Shown here piece by piece: positions 34,689 through 44,149 of a stretch of 64,000 nucleotides of DNA. The DNA comes from Ulvibacterium sp965248315. GTDB taxonomy: Bacteria > Bacteroidota > Bacteroidia > Flavobacteriales > Flavobacteriaceae. The position numbers and the translations under genes are program-made. Each line of letters opens with the position of its first letter. Within the stretch, counting starts at the first letter, position 1. The notes under the pieces were generated by a model, which had not been told where the DNA came from, did no database searches, and saw only the letters and a list, made by a program, of their open reading frames with translations. The stretch spans positions 2,046,001 through 2,110,000 of the forward strand of contig NZ_CBDFIX010000002.1 in assembly GCF_965248315.1 (NCBI RefSeq), read 5' to 3'.

Positions 34689-35198
34689 ATGGGAAGAAAG
34701 ACCGAACAGACCATGCGTACCTATCATAGGTATTTAGGATTCTTTTTAGCTGGAATCATGGCCATGTACGCCATCAGCGGAATCGTACTTATTTTTAGGA
34801 ATACCGACTATTTAAAAAAAGACGTACAGGTCGAAAAAAAGCTGGAACCGCAACTGACGGCTGCGAATCTGGGCAAGGCCTTACGGAAAAAGAATCTCAA
34901 AGTAGAAAAGGAAGAAGAGGGACTTATCTATTTTGAAACCGGCACCTACAATACAACAACGGGAGAGGTCCAATATCTTGAGAAGCGTTTACCCTTACTA
35001 TTGGACAAAATGGCCAAAATCCATAAGGCCAATTCCGATCATCCCCTGTTTTTTCTCAATATCTTTTTTGGAGTGTCCCTTTTGTTCTTTGTACTATCTG
35101 CCTTTTGGATGTTTAGACCCAATACCCCAATTTTCAAAAAGGGCCTCTATTTTACCTTGGGCGGGATAGTGCTTACCCTGATTCTGTTATTTGTTTGA
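34689..35198 (+). CDS. PepSY-associated membrane protein
   Basis: The 169-residue protein has three membrane segments (about residues 16-36, 118-140 and 149-168) around a PepSY-like periplasmic part. TYHRYLGFFLAG at the N-terminus has the His-Arg-Tyr start typical of PepSY_TM proteins. Larger members are ferric-siderophore reductases; this is a shortened form. Its place behind a TonB receptor supports a role in iron or heme uptake, but that is an inference. Confidence 0.8.
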   Translation: MGRKTEQTMRTYHRYLGFFLAGIMAMYAISGIVLIFRNTDYLKKDVQVEKKLEPQLTAANLGKALRKKNLKVEKEEEGLIYFETGTYNTTTGEVQYLEKRLPLLLDKMAKIHKANSDHPLFFLNIFFGVSLLFFVLSAFWMFRPNTPIFKKGLYFTLGGIVLTLILLFV

Positions 35199-35213
35199 CC
35201 AACCGGTAAACCC

Positions 35214-35221
35214 TACATTTG
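35214..35221 (+). promoter_or_regulatory. Promoter -7 box of the esterase gene
   Basis: TACATTTG is an exact TAnnTTTG, 53 bp before the ATG at 35275. Confidence 0.5.
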
Positions 35222-35274
35222 TTTAAAGCGATACTATCCGATACGAATCAATTCACACCATAAAAAATGATCAA

Positions 35275-36588
35275 ATGAAAAAAAGTATTCTCAATTCGAT
35301 TATTTGGGTACTGGTCATTGCACCGATACTCCTTTCATCCGGCGAACCGCCAAGGGAACCTTTGCCATCCGGGAATGAAGATGCCGGGGAATACACCCTG
35401 ATAGTCGAAGGGTATGACTGGGGTCCGGCCGCTAGCCGGGTGGTCTTGTCCTTAAATGAGACCATATCGTCCGCCAATTCCAGTGAATATGAAGTTTCCG
35501 TAAAGCGTAGTACCGAACAGGCCCAGATTCCCAATGAAATGGCCTCTGGACAGCGGACGGTACAGTATGCCTATGTATCCGACAAAAATGGCCATAGGGT
35601 GGCCGAAGGAAAATTCCTGACCCTTCTCCTTGCCATAGGGCCGAATATGGTCCTTGCCTCACCCATGCAATATATTCCCAGTGCACGGGGTAATGTATGG
35701 ATAGATTACCAACTGGCCATAACCCATACCGAAACCGGTAAGGTTTGGGACAAGGAGGCGAATAGGATCCTACCCTTGGTCAATGAATTCGATTTGAACG
35801 GAAAGTATACGCACAATGCGGACATCAGTCTGTCCTATGCTTCTTTTAAACCCAAGACCTCCAACAAAAAATCCCCCTTGATCATATGGCTCCATGGGGG
35901 AGGGGAAGGGGGCACCGATACGACTATTCCCCTAATGGCCAACAGGGCGGCCAACTACGCCTCGGATGAAATCCAATCCCTTTTTGGAGGGGCCTATGTC
36001 CTTGTACCCCAAAGCCCGACCTTTTGGATGCAAAGCGCCTCGGGGGAATACACCCGGGGAAAGGAAAATGATATCTACAATGAGGCCTTAATGGGGCTCA
36101 TCAAAAAATATGTGGCCGATCATCCCCAAATTGATACCGACCGGATTTATGTAGGAGGGTGCTCCAATGGGGGCTATATGTCGCTGAAGTTGATACTCCT
36201 CTATCCCGATTATTTTGCTGCTGGCTATATCAGCGCATTGGCCTATCATTCCCAGTTTATTACGGACGAGCAGCTACAGAAGATTAAGGATGTCCCTATG
36301 TGGTTTCTCCATTCCAAGGACGACCCGGTGACCCTTCCGGACGAGACCGTGGTGCCCTTGTACAAACGACTGATGGAGGCCAATGCCCAAAATGTCCATT
36401 TCTCCTACTACGACAACGTAGTGGATATTACGGGCTTCTTCGGTGGTCCCAATTACCGATATCATGGCCATTTTTCATGGATCTATTCCCATGCCAACCA
36501 CGCCGATTTCGATTTTCAGGGCAATCCCGTTCTTTGGGAAGGCAAACCCGTAACGATAATGGAATGGATGGCCGCACAGCGCAAGTAA
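35275..36588 (+). CDS. Exported alpha/beta-hydrolase esterase (PHB-depolymerase/prolyl-oligopeptidase-like)
   Basis: This 437-residue protein has a signal peptide, an N-terminal beta-rich domain (about residues 25-175) and a C-terminal alpha/beta-hydrolase domain. LIIWLHGGGEGG is the oxyanion region. GGCSNGGYMSL holds the nucleophile Ser, HSKDDPVTL the Asp and YHGHFSW the His. Two-domain proteins of this kind hydrolyse esters or peptides of secreted substrates. Between two TonB receptors it might process a siderophore or oligomer, a possibility the sequence does not prove. Confidence 0.83.
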   Translation: MKKSILNSIIWVLVIAPILLSSGEPPREPLPSGNEDAGEYTLIVEGYDWGPAASRVVLSLNETISSANSSEYEVSVKRSTEQAQIPNEMASGQRTVQYAYVSDKNGHRVAEGKFLTLLLAIGPNMVLASPMQYIPSARGNVWIDYQLAITHTETGKVWDKEANRILPLVNEFDLNGKYTHNADISLSYASFKPKTSNKKSPLIIWLHGGGEGGTDTTIPLMANRAANYASDEIQSLFGGAYVLVPQSPTFWMQSASGEYTRGKENDIYNEALMGLIKKYVADHPQIDTDRIYVGGCSNGGYMSLKLILLYPDYFAAGYISALAYHSQFITDEQLQKIKDVPMWFLHSKDDPVTLPDETVVPLYKRLMEANAQNVHFSYYDNVVDITGFFGGPNYRYHGHFSWIYSHANHADFDFQGNPVLWEGKPVTIMEWMAAQRK

Positions 36589-36715
36589 GGCCTAGGGGGT
36601 ACGGCGAATTTGATTTACGTTTTGGGGAAATGCAAAAATACAGGCTTAAAAGCCCCTTGCTTTTTTGTACTTTTAAAAAGATGGAATTACTAAAAAAGGA
36701 AAGCGAAAAGTAGTT

Positions 36716-37645
36716 ATGAAAAAAGAAATAGCATTGCCCGATTTACCCTTTGAAGCCTGGAAAGAAACCCGACTCACCGTACATTTAATTCTCCAGATTA
36801 TTGGAAAGGCGCGTCTAAAACTGACCACCCGGAAAAACCATTGGTGGTATATTACGCTCTACGTTACCTCCAGGGGCTTTGGTACCCATAGTATTCCGGT
36901 CAATGACGGACTTGATACGCTGGAGATAGATTTCAATATATTGGAAAAAGCCGTCGTGCTCTCTCATAGTTCATACGAACCCATTCATATTTCCCTGTTG
37001 CCCAATCCCACCATAGCGGAATTTTACGGACATTTTATGAAAGCGCTGGCCAGTTTTGACCTGCATCCCAAATTTATAGAGAAACCTTTGGATCTCGGTA
37101 TTGAGACGCGTTTTGATGCCATCAAGGAATACCATCATTACGATTGGAAATATATCCAGACGTTCTGGAAATTGATGCGATGGAATCACGCTGTTTTTCA
37201 GGAATTTAGCGGCCGGTTTTATGGGAAGACCTGTCCTGTACATATCTATTGGCACCACATGGACCTAACGGTTACCCGGGTTTCGGACAAGAAACTTCCC
37301 CCCATGGATAAATCAGCGCGTATTCTGGAACGGGACACCTATTCCCACGAACAGATCAGTTTTGGATTTTGGGCGGGCGATGATAATATGTCCGAACCTA
37401 TGTATTATGCCTATACCTATCCCTCCCCGGAAGGCTTGGATGAAGAACCCTTGTCGCCGGATGCTGCCCATTGGGTAGATAGCAATGGGAGTCCCATGGC
37501 CCTCTTACGCTATGAAACGGTCAGGAATTCGGAAAATCCAAGGACGACGGTATTGGATTTTTTGGAAAGCGCCTACCAAGCGGGAGCCAAACGGGCCAAA
37601 TGGAATGTTACCGAATTAACGGTTCCTTCCTTGGAGGATATTTGA
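36716..37645 (+). CDS. DUF5996-family protein
   Basis: The 309-residue cytoplasmic protein matches DUF5996: PDLPFEAWKETRLTVHLILQIIGKAR (residues 8-33) and a TPRKNHWWYI-like stretch, then YVTSRGFGTHSIP, PVHIYWHHMDLTVTR and QISFGFWAGDDN. No catalytic function is known for the family. TACTTTTA at about 36669-36676 is a near match to the -7 box. It lies between the esterase and an AraC regulator. Confidence 0.8.
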   Translation: MKKEIALPDLPFEAWKETRLTVHLILQIIGKARLKLTTRKNHWWYITLYVTSRGFGTHSIPVNDGLDTLEIDFNILEKAVVLSHSSYEPIHISLLPNPTIAEFYGHFMKALASFDLHPKFIEKPLDLGIETRFDAIKEYHHYDWKYIQTFWKLMRWNHAVFQEFSGRFYGKTCPVHIYWHHMDLTVTRVSDKKLPPMDKSARILERDTYSHEQISFGFWAGDDNMSEPMYYAYTYPSPEGLDEEPLSPDAAHWVDSNGSPMALLRYETVRNSENPRTTVLDFLESAYQAGAKRAKWNVTELTVPSLEDI

Positions 37646-37697
37646 AACCAATAAACGTTGATCTTAAGTTTAGGGCAGAGAAAATAGGCAATTATCC

Positions 37698-38507
37698 ATG
37701 AGGACCGCAATCAATACCTACAACAAAATTTCCCCATATGCCCACATAAAAATTGAGCCCTTTGACATCAACAAACGGTATACCAAGCCCCACAGGCACA
37801 ACAAGTACTTGGAACTGGTCTATTTCAGGAAGGGTTCGGGCCTTCACCATATGGATCTTAAGAGGTACCGTATAGAACCGCCCGTAGTTTTTGTGATCCA
37901 AAAAGACCAGGTACACCATTGGGAAATCAATACCCTTCCCGAGGGATTCGTCATTATCATCAAAGCCGAGTTTTTGGAGAAGACCCTGGATAAAAAGATC
38001 AACCACCAACTTGGGCAGCTAAACCAGAAACAAGTTATTGATGTTGGTCCGGATGCTACCATCGATAGTCTCTTTGAACTTCTGTGTAGGGAAACGAGGC
38101 AAAATACGTCTGGTCAAAACGAAGTGATCGAGGGATCCTTAAAGGCCCTATTGGCCAAGATACTGAGCTATGCCATAACGGAAAGGGCTCCCTTTATGGG
38201 AGATAAACTATCCCAATTCAATACCTATTTGGGAAAACAACTAAAAAACGACGTTTCGTACTATGCCAAAATGCTCAATACTACTTCCCAAAATCTAAAT
38301 GCCCTTTGCCAAAAGGAATATTCAAAGACCGCCTCCAAAGTAATCGCCCTGCATATCATTAAAGAAGCAAAGCGATTATTGAACTTCACGGATCTTTCGG
38401 TTACCGAAATTGCTTTCAAATTAAACTTCAAGGATGTTTCCCATTTTGTAAAGTACTTTAAACGGCACGAGGGCAAAACCCCGATCCAGTTCAAGAAACG
38501 ACAATGA
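37698..38507 (+). CDS. AraC-family transcriptional regulator
   Basis: This 269-residue protein has an N-terminal cupin-like sensor domain (YTKPHRHNKYLELVYF, with His residues that may bind metal or sugar) and a C-terminal double HTH: VTEIAFKLNFKDVSHFVKYFKRHEGKTP. It is 80 bp upstream of the second TonB receptor, whose start region carries a TTGACA-N7-TGTCAA inverted repeat, so it is a plausible regulator of it. Confidence 0.9.
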   Translation: MRTAINTYNKISPYAHIKIEPFDINKRYTKPHRHNKYLELVYFRKGSGLHHMDLKRYRIEPPVVFVIQKDQVHHWEINTLPEGFVIIIKAEFLEKTLDKKINHQLGQLNQKQVIDVGPDATIDSLFELLCRETRQNTSGQNEVIEGSLKALLAKILSYAITERAPFMGDKLSQFNTYLGKQLKNDVSYYAKMLNTTSQNLNALCQKEYSKTASKVIALHIIKEAKRLLNFTDLSVTEIAFKLNFKDVSHFVKYFKRHEGKTPIQFKKRQ

Positions 38508-38558
38508 TACCTTAACTTTTTCAAATACACCGTCAGACCTCGGTACCTAGGTGTAGAT

Positions 38559-38577
38559 TTGACATTTAACGTGTCAA
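38559..38577. promoter_or_regulatory. Inverted repeat at the start of the second TonB receptor gene
   Basis: TTGACA (38559-38564) and TGTCAA (38572-38577) are perfect arms with a 7-nt spacer, ending 10 bp before the ATG at 38588. The arms resemble the WYL operators (TGACA/TGTCA) but the spacing is 7 instead of 6. Confidence 0.45.
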
Positions 38578-38587
38578 TGGATTTTTC

Positions 38588-41062
38588 ATGAAGTTAGGCT
38601 TGTGCGGTGCCCTCATCTTGTTTTTTGTTTCCCATTTTACCTTAGCCCAGATTACCGGAAAAATTAGTAGTAGTGATACCAGAGCTCCACTGGAATATGC
38701 TACGGCCGCTTTGTACCATCAGGAAAATAGCGAATTGGTGGCAGGAGTAATTACGGATGGTGAAGGGGTCTTTGTCCTTACCGATCTTAAAAAGGGCATG
38801 TATTATCTAGAAGTTTCCTTTATCGGCTTTGAAACAAAAACTATTCGTGATATTCGTTTAAACGTCCGCAATGAAGCCAAGGAACTTGGGACAATACTAC
38901 TTAAAATTGGGACGAACCAACTGAACGAAGTGGTGGTACAGGCCGAAAGTGCCACGGTAATCAATACGATCGATCGGCAGGTATTTGAGGCTTCCAAGTT
39001 TCAGAACGCTCAAGGTGGGACCGTAACAGATGTGCTAAGAAACCTACCCTCGGTCGCCGTCAATGGTTTAGGGGAGATTAGTGTACGGGGAAGTACCGGA
39101 TTCGTACTCTTACTCAATGGGAAACCGATACAGGGCGATGCCGCGGTTTTCTTGAACCAACTTCCTGCAAATTCGGTGGAAAGGGTAGAGGTGATAACGG
39201 CACCCTCGGCAAAATATGACCCGGAGGGCAAGGCAGGCCTATTGAACATCATTATGCAGAAAGAATCGGTAGCGGGAACCTTTACGCAAATCAATGTCAG
39301 GGCGGGCCTACCATCAATCGAAGGGTATGGCAATACCGAACCTTCCCGGCGTTATGGGGTGGATGTTACCCACAACATCCGCAAGGAACAATGGAACTTT
39401 TCCTTTGGGGCCAACTACCAGCGAAACGATCTGGCCGGGAGGCGGGAAGGGGATGTCTTTACTATCCTCAACGATACGCTTACCCGTTTTCCTTCCGATG
39501 GGGAACGTAGTTTTGACGAAGTAAACTACAGCGGAAGATTTACGGTGGATTTTGAACCGGATACCCTCAATATAGTTGCCCTGGGGTTTTATGCTGGAAA
39601 GCGACAAAAGGATAGAACCGCGGATATCCTATATTTTGATAACCACGCCATTACCCCTGCCAATGGTACGGAGCGTTTGTATACTTTTCAGTATTTCAAT
39701 GAAAACCTAAGGGAACGAAAAGGGGATTTTGTTTTAGGAAGTCTGGATTACGCACATACCTTTCAGAATCGCTCCAAATTGTCGGCTTCCTTGCTTTATG
39801 AATATACCTTATTGGGCGGGCCGACCACGAATCGGAATTTGGGATTCCCCAATACCGATTTGGTATATCAGGATGAATTCAATACCAACGACAACCCTTT
39901 GAACGGGTTCCGATTTCAACTCGATTATGCCTGGAAACCCTTTGCCTTCGGAACCTTGGAAACGGGATATCAGTACCGGATACTGGACCATACGGGGGAT
40001 TTTGTATACGAACGCCGTAACAATGTCACCGGGGAGTTTGAACTGGTACCGGAATTCTCCAGTGAGGTGGATTTAACACGCAGTATTCATTCCGCCTATG
40101 CCCAACTCAGCGAAAAAAAGGGAAAATGGGACTATGCCGCCGGAATTCGCCTGGAGGCCATGGATCGGGATTTTGACCTTCGGGATAAGACCAATACCAT
40201 AGATACCACCTATACCTACAATTTTGTAAAACCCTTTCCTTCCGCCTCCCTACAATACGAGCTAAATGAACGCACTCATATCAAGGCTGCCTATAGCAGG
40301 CGTATTGAACGTACCACCACCTTTAAAATGAATCCCTTTCCGGAAAGGGAACACTCCGAAACCTTGGAACAAGGTGATGCCACCTTGCTGCCAGAGTTTA
40401 TTGATTTAGTGGAACTCGGGATAACCAAAAACTTTAAGGGCGATCACTCCCTGTTCGCCACCGCCTATTTTCGGAATGTGGAGAATTTGGTAAATCGGGT
40501 AAATACGGTCTTTAATGATACCATTTTAAACCGTATTTATTCCAATGTGGGCCGGGGTCGTTCCCTGGGACTGGAAGTAGGCGGTCAATTTAAACCCACA
40601 AAGAATTGGTCCAACTTTATCGGCGGTAATTTTTATAGTTATGATATAGCAGGCACCTTTGATAACCGAGCGCTTAATACCCATAGTTTCGTGTATTCCG
40701 TTAATGCGAATAGCACCTATGCCTTTACTCCCACGGCTTCCCTACAATTTACCTTCAATTATCTTTCGACCCAAAACACCGCCCAGGGCGAGGATTCCCG
40801 CTTCTATTCGCCCAACCTTACGTTTCGAAAGGCGTTTCTGGACAATCGGTTGGTAGCGACGCTACAATGGCAAAATATGGATATGGGCCTCCTGGATACC
40901 AACGAGCAGCGCATTACGACCGAAAGGCCCGGAGAGTTTTTTACCACCACCAACTATGTCTATGAGGTAGATATGATCCTGCTCAATCTCAGCTATTCCT
41001 TCAACAAGAATACCAACAAGGCCAAGTTTATTGAAAGTGAATTTGGCAAACGGGAGTTTTAA
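38588..41062 (+). CDS. TonB-dependent receptor (OMP_b-brl_3 type), second copy
   Basis: The 824-residue protein has a signal peptide (ending near TLAQ), a carboxypeptidase-regulatory-like domain (TGKISSSDTRAPLEYATAAL, cut here), a plug (GGTVTDVLRNLPSVAVNGLG, VERVEVITAPSAKYDPEG) and a long barrel. It shares the same architecture and many segments with the receptor at 32268. No SusD gene follows. An ABC-type permease gene lies 116 bp downstream on the same strand, and an AraC gene precedes it. Confidence 0.92.
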   Translation: MKLGLCGALILFFVSHFTLAQITGKISSSDTRAPLEYATAALYHQENSELVAGVITDGEGVFVLTDLKKGMYYLEVSFIGFETKTIRDIRLNVRNEAKELGTILLKIGTNQLNEVVVQAESATVINTIDRQVFEASKFQNAQGGTVTDVLRNLPSVAVNGLGEISVRGSTGFVLLLNGKPIQGDAAVFLNQLPANSVERVEVITAPSAKYDPEGKAGLLNIIMQKESVAGTFTQINVRAGLPSIEGYGNTEPSRRYGVDVTHNIRKEQWNFSFGANYQRNDLAGRREGDVFTILNDTLTRFPSDGERSFDEVNYSGRFTVDFEPDTLNIVALGFYAGKRQKDRTADILYFDNHAITPANGTERLYTFQYFNENLRERKGDFVLGSLDYAHTFQNRSKLSASLLYEYTLLGGPTTNRNLGFPNTDLVYQDEFNTNDNPLNGFRFQLDYAWKPFAFGTLETGYQYRILDHTGDFVYERRNNVTGEFELVPEFSSEVDLTRSIHSAYAQLSEKKGKWDYAAGIRLEAMDRDFDLRDKTNTIDTTYTYNFVKPFPSASLQYELNERTHIKAAYSRRIERTTTFKMNPFPEREHSETLEQGDATLLPEFIDLVELGITKNFKGDHSLFATAYFRNVENLVNRVNTVFNDTILNRIYSNVGRGRSLGLEVGGQFKPTKNWSNFIGGNFYSYDIAGTFDNRALNTHSFVYSVNANSTYAFTPTASLQFTFNYLSTQNTAQGEDSRFYSPNLTFRKAFLDNRLVATLQWQNMDMGLLDTNEQRITTERPGEFFTTTNYVYEVDMILLNLSYSFNKNTNKAKFIESEFGKREF

Positions 41063-41178
41063 GAACTATTGCAAACCCGGCTTTCCCTGCCCGTTCCGGA
41101 ATTCCTAAAGTGCACCTTCGGTTGGTATGATTGGAATTCGTAATTTCAAGGACGATAAACTTTAATACTCCAAGCACT

Positions 41179-43527
41179 ATGATTAAGAATGGGTTAAGGG
41201 TCGGTCTTCGTATTTTGTTCAAGTATCGACTCTATACGGGAATCAGTCTGGTGGGAATGGCGGTTGCCATTGCCTCGGTTTGGTTCATAGCCAACTATGT
41301 CACCAATTCCTATCGCTACGATGCGTATCAGGACCATTCGGATCGGATCCATAGGCTAAGCATGCAAATTACCGCTGGGGGCAATACGGACAATTATGCC
41401 ACCACGGGAAAACCCTTGGGCGGTGTATTGGCGGAGAACTATTCCGGTATCGGCAACTATGCGCGGTTGACTTTTCAGGGGAACCCCGTGGTACGGGTCA
41501 ATGACGAGCTTTTTAAGGAAGACGGCTTTTATGCCATCAATCCGGAGGGGTTGGCGGTCTTTACTTTCAATTTTGTTTCAGGAAATGGAACCGCTGCTTT
41601 ATCAGATCCCAATTCCATACTGTTATCCAGATCTTTGGCCGAAAAATATTTTGGGAGTACTGAGGTGGTAAACCAGTCGATTACAATCGGGGACCATGCC
41701 TATACCATACAAGGCGTGTATGAGGATTGGCCCAAGAACTCCCATGTGAATCCCAAGGCGTTGTTGCATTCGGAAGGCCTGGCGTCCGATTATGAACTAC
41801 AGGAGTGGTTTAATCTGGAGCATTATACCTATGTGCTGCTCGATGGGTCCATGGGCCCAAAGGATTTGAATAACCAGCTAGCCCAGATGACGACCGAACA
41901 TCTAAAACCGGGTCTGGAAGGATCCGGGGTAGATGTACAATTCAGGGCCCAACCCCTTAAAGGCCTGTATTTTGCACCCGCATTGATCGATGATGTACCC
42001 AAGGGCAACGCCAAATATGTCTATGCGTTGTTATTCGCGGGTGTATTGGTGCTATTGATCGCCGGCCTCAATTCTATTAACCTGTCCCTGACGCAATCGA
42101 CCCAACGCACCAAGGAAATTCAACTGAAGAAAATGTTGGGCATATCGCGGGGACAACTGGTACTGCAGAGTGCTATGGAATCGGGCATCATGACGGTATT
42201 GGTGCTGCTCGTTGCCGGAATCCTGGTGCTAGCGTTTACCAATACCTATTTTCAATATTCCGGTTTTCAGGCCTTGGATGTCTCCGGCCAATGGCTGTTG
42301 CTACTCGGTCTTCCCTTGATCACTTTTGGTTTTGGGCTGTTGGGCACCAGTTACTCCGGGGTCTACCTGTCCTTTTCCGGCAATTTGGTACATTCCCAAA
42401 AATCTTCGGTCAATACCTTTAAAAAAGTACTGCTCGGATTTCAGTTTGCCATAGCGGCGATCATCCTCATTGCCAAGGGTACCATGAACCAGCAGATCCA
42501 TTTTATGAAAAACAAGGATTTGGGTTTTTCAAAAGAGCAGGTTATGATCGTTGATCTTCCGGAGCGCGAGGATTTGAAAGACAAGCACATCCAGTTTCGG
42601 GAGCGGATCCAAAGCTTTCCCACGGTCCAGAATGCGTCCCTGATTGGGGGTGGCGCCCTGCCGGGGGAGGATAACGGCAAAGAGCTCTTTCAGGTTATGG
42701 TTAACGGGGAGGAAGTGGAAAAGGTATTTAACTTCTACCGGGTGGACGAAAATTTTAGCGACCTCCTAGACATACAAATGGCCCAAGGCCGAAACTTTGA
42801 AGCCGACCGGACCAGCGACCAAGAGGATGCCGTGTTGATCAACCAGGCTTTGGCCCAATCGCTACAATGGGACAACCCTTTGGGCCAAACGATACAGTAT
42901 TATGGTAAGCCCAGAAGGGTGATCGGGGTGGTCCAAAATTTTCACAACAAATCCCTGCACAATGCCATAGAGCCCATTGTGTTTCTCTATGACGAGGCGT
43001 ATGCCACCAAATTGCTCGTAAAAACAGCGATGGCCAACGTGGATCTGGTGGAGACGGCCTGGGCGGACTTTTTCCCGAATACCCCTTTTGCACTGTCCCA
43101 TTTTGATCAATTTATCGAGGCTATGTATACCCAGGAGGATTATTTGGCCAAACTATTGGGCTTCTTTTCCTTAGTATCCTTGGGCTTGTGCTGTATGGGT
43201 CTTTTCGCCATTTTCTCCTTGCATTTGCTACAAAAGACCAAGGAATTGAGTATCCGAAAAGTATTGGGCGCCGATGCCTGGCATTTAGTACGGACTACCA
43301 CCCGGAGTTATATGGGGGTTGCAGTACTGGCCATAGCTACGGCTATACCCGTGGCTTGGTATCTTCTGGAAAACTGGCTCACTGGGTTTAGCTATCGGAT
43401 TTCCCTAGATGCCTTGGTTTTTATAGGGGCCGCTACGTTGATCTTGGGCATGAGCGGTCTTACCTTGGGGTACCATATTTTGAAATCCGTACGTATGAAT
43501 CCCGTAACGTCCTTACAATCCGAATAG
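41179..43527 (+). CDS. MacB/FtsX-like ABC transporter permease
   Basis: From ATG 41179 the protein (782 residues) is a two-module FtsX permease: a MacB-type periplasmic core after the first membrane helix (about residues 20-40), a membrane group near 285-400, a second periplasmic part and a C-terminal group (IRKVLGADAWHLV, then three helices). The motif KEIQLKKMLGISRGQL recurs in the second half as KELSIRKVLGA, typical of the cytoplasmic coupling segment. No ATPase is adjacent; many Bacteroidota permeases are encoded alone. A TTG at 41131 is less likely. Confidence 0.88.
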   Translation: MIKNGLRVGLRILFKYRLYTGISLVGMAVAIASVWFIANYVTNSYRYDAYQDHSDRIHRLSMQITAGGNTDNYATTGKPLGGVLAENYSGIGNYARLTFQGNPVVRVNDELFKEDGFYAINPEGLAVFTFNFVSGNGTAALSDPNSILLSRSLAEKYFGSTEVVNQSITIGDHAYTIQGVYEDWPKNSHVNPKALLHSEGLASDYELQEWFNLEHYTYVLLDGSMGPKDLNNQLAQMTTEHLKPGLEGSGVDVQFRAQPLKGLYFAPALIDDVPKGNAKYVYALLFAGVLVLLIAGLNSINLSLTQSTQRTKEIQLKKMLGISRGQLVLQSAMESGIMTVLVLLVAGILVLAFTNTYFQYSGFQALDVSGQWLLLLGLPLITFGFGLLGTSYSGVYLSFSGNLVHSQKSSVNTFKKVLLGFQFAIAAIILIAKGTMNQQIHFMKNKDLGFSKEQVMIVDLPEREDLKDKHIQFRERIQSFPTVQNASLIGGGALPGEDNGKELFQVMVNGEEVEKVFNFYRVDENFSDLLDIQMAQGRNFEADRTSDQEDAVLINQALAQSLQWDNPLGQTIQYYGKPRRVIGVVQNFHNKSLHNAIEPIVFLYDEAYATKLLVKTAMANVDLVETAWADFFPNTPFALSHFDQFIEAMYTQEDYLAKLLGFFSLVSLGLCCMGLFAIFSLHLLQKTKELSIRKVLGADAWHLVRTTTRSYMGVAVLAIATAIPVAWYLLENWLTGFSYRISLDALVFIGAATLILGMSGLTLGYHILKSVRMNPVTSLQSE

Positions 43528-43589
43528 GCAGTACCACTACATATCCCATTGAATTCCTATAGCTAAGGACAAGTCGCTTCTATCCCTTA

Positions 43590-43692
43590 CTTAAAATGTA
43601 GTTGTACTGGCTGGCTTATTAGAACGAAAAATACTACATTCGTAGGGATTGGATTTAGGATCATAGACAACTGTTTTAGCCAATTATTCAAA
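43590..43692 (+). repeat. Diverged ~105-bp intergenic repeat, copy A
   Basis: This copy shares with copy B an almost exact AAAAATACTACATTCGTA core (43628-43643) and the following GG-rich turn. CTACAT (43634-43639) can pair with ATTTAG (43653-43658) with one mismatch. It fills the gap between the ABC permease and the small gene at 43700. Confidence 0.7.
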
Positions 43693-43699
43693 TCCTCAG

Positions 43700-44149
43700 T
43701 TATTTTCGATTTTTACCTTTATTCTGAATTCCTTGCACTGGCCAAAATTTATGTTCTTCGTCTAAAAAAACGATATTAAAAACATCATTTTCTATATAGC
43801 CCACAACGACCTCCTTACTATTTGGCTTAATATGTAAAACAGACCAATTTTTTGGAGAAACATGTTTTGGAACATCAAATTCCGAATTAGGCGGAAATCC
43901 AACTTTAGTATATGTTTTAATCATTTGTCTGGCAAGAACCTCTCTAGTAGAATATTGACCAACTTGTCGCATCATCTCGCATAGTTCAGCTAATAATCCT
44001 TTTTCCTCCCAAGTTTTGATTGATTGTCCTTGATTAATGTCTAATTTAACCCAACTGAATGTTATGGTTCGTTCTTTATGACCCACTGCGGGCTTTTTAC
44101 CCCGCTTTCTTTCATATGATTTGTACCATTCAGGGTCGTAACTAGCCAT
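43700..44149 (-). CDS. Small protein paired with the AAA15 ATPase, unrecognised
   Basis: I do not recognise this 149-residue protein. The N-terminus is basic and aromatic (YDPEWYKSYERKRGKKPA). The middle is helical (GLLAELCEMMRQVGQYS). The C-terminal third is a beta-rich core (WSVLHIKP, VVVGYIENDVFNIVFLD) ending in a basic tail NKGKNRK. Length and charge resemble small toxins or nucleases, but no catalytic motif is evident. It overlaps the ATPase gene by 8 bp and is translated after it. Pairing with an ATPase of this type is common in two-gene defence systems, which makes it an effector candidate (inference). Confidence 0.7.
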   Translation of the reverse strand: MASYDPEWYKSYERKRGKKPAVGHKERTITFSWVKLDINQGQSIKTWEEKGLLAELCEMMRQVGQYSTREVLARQMIKTYTKVGFPPNSEFDVPKHVSPKNWSVLHIKPNSKEVVVGYIENDVFNIVFLDEEHKFWPVQGIQNKGKNRK

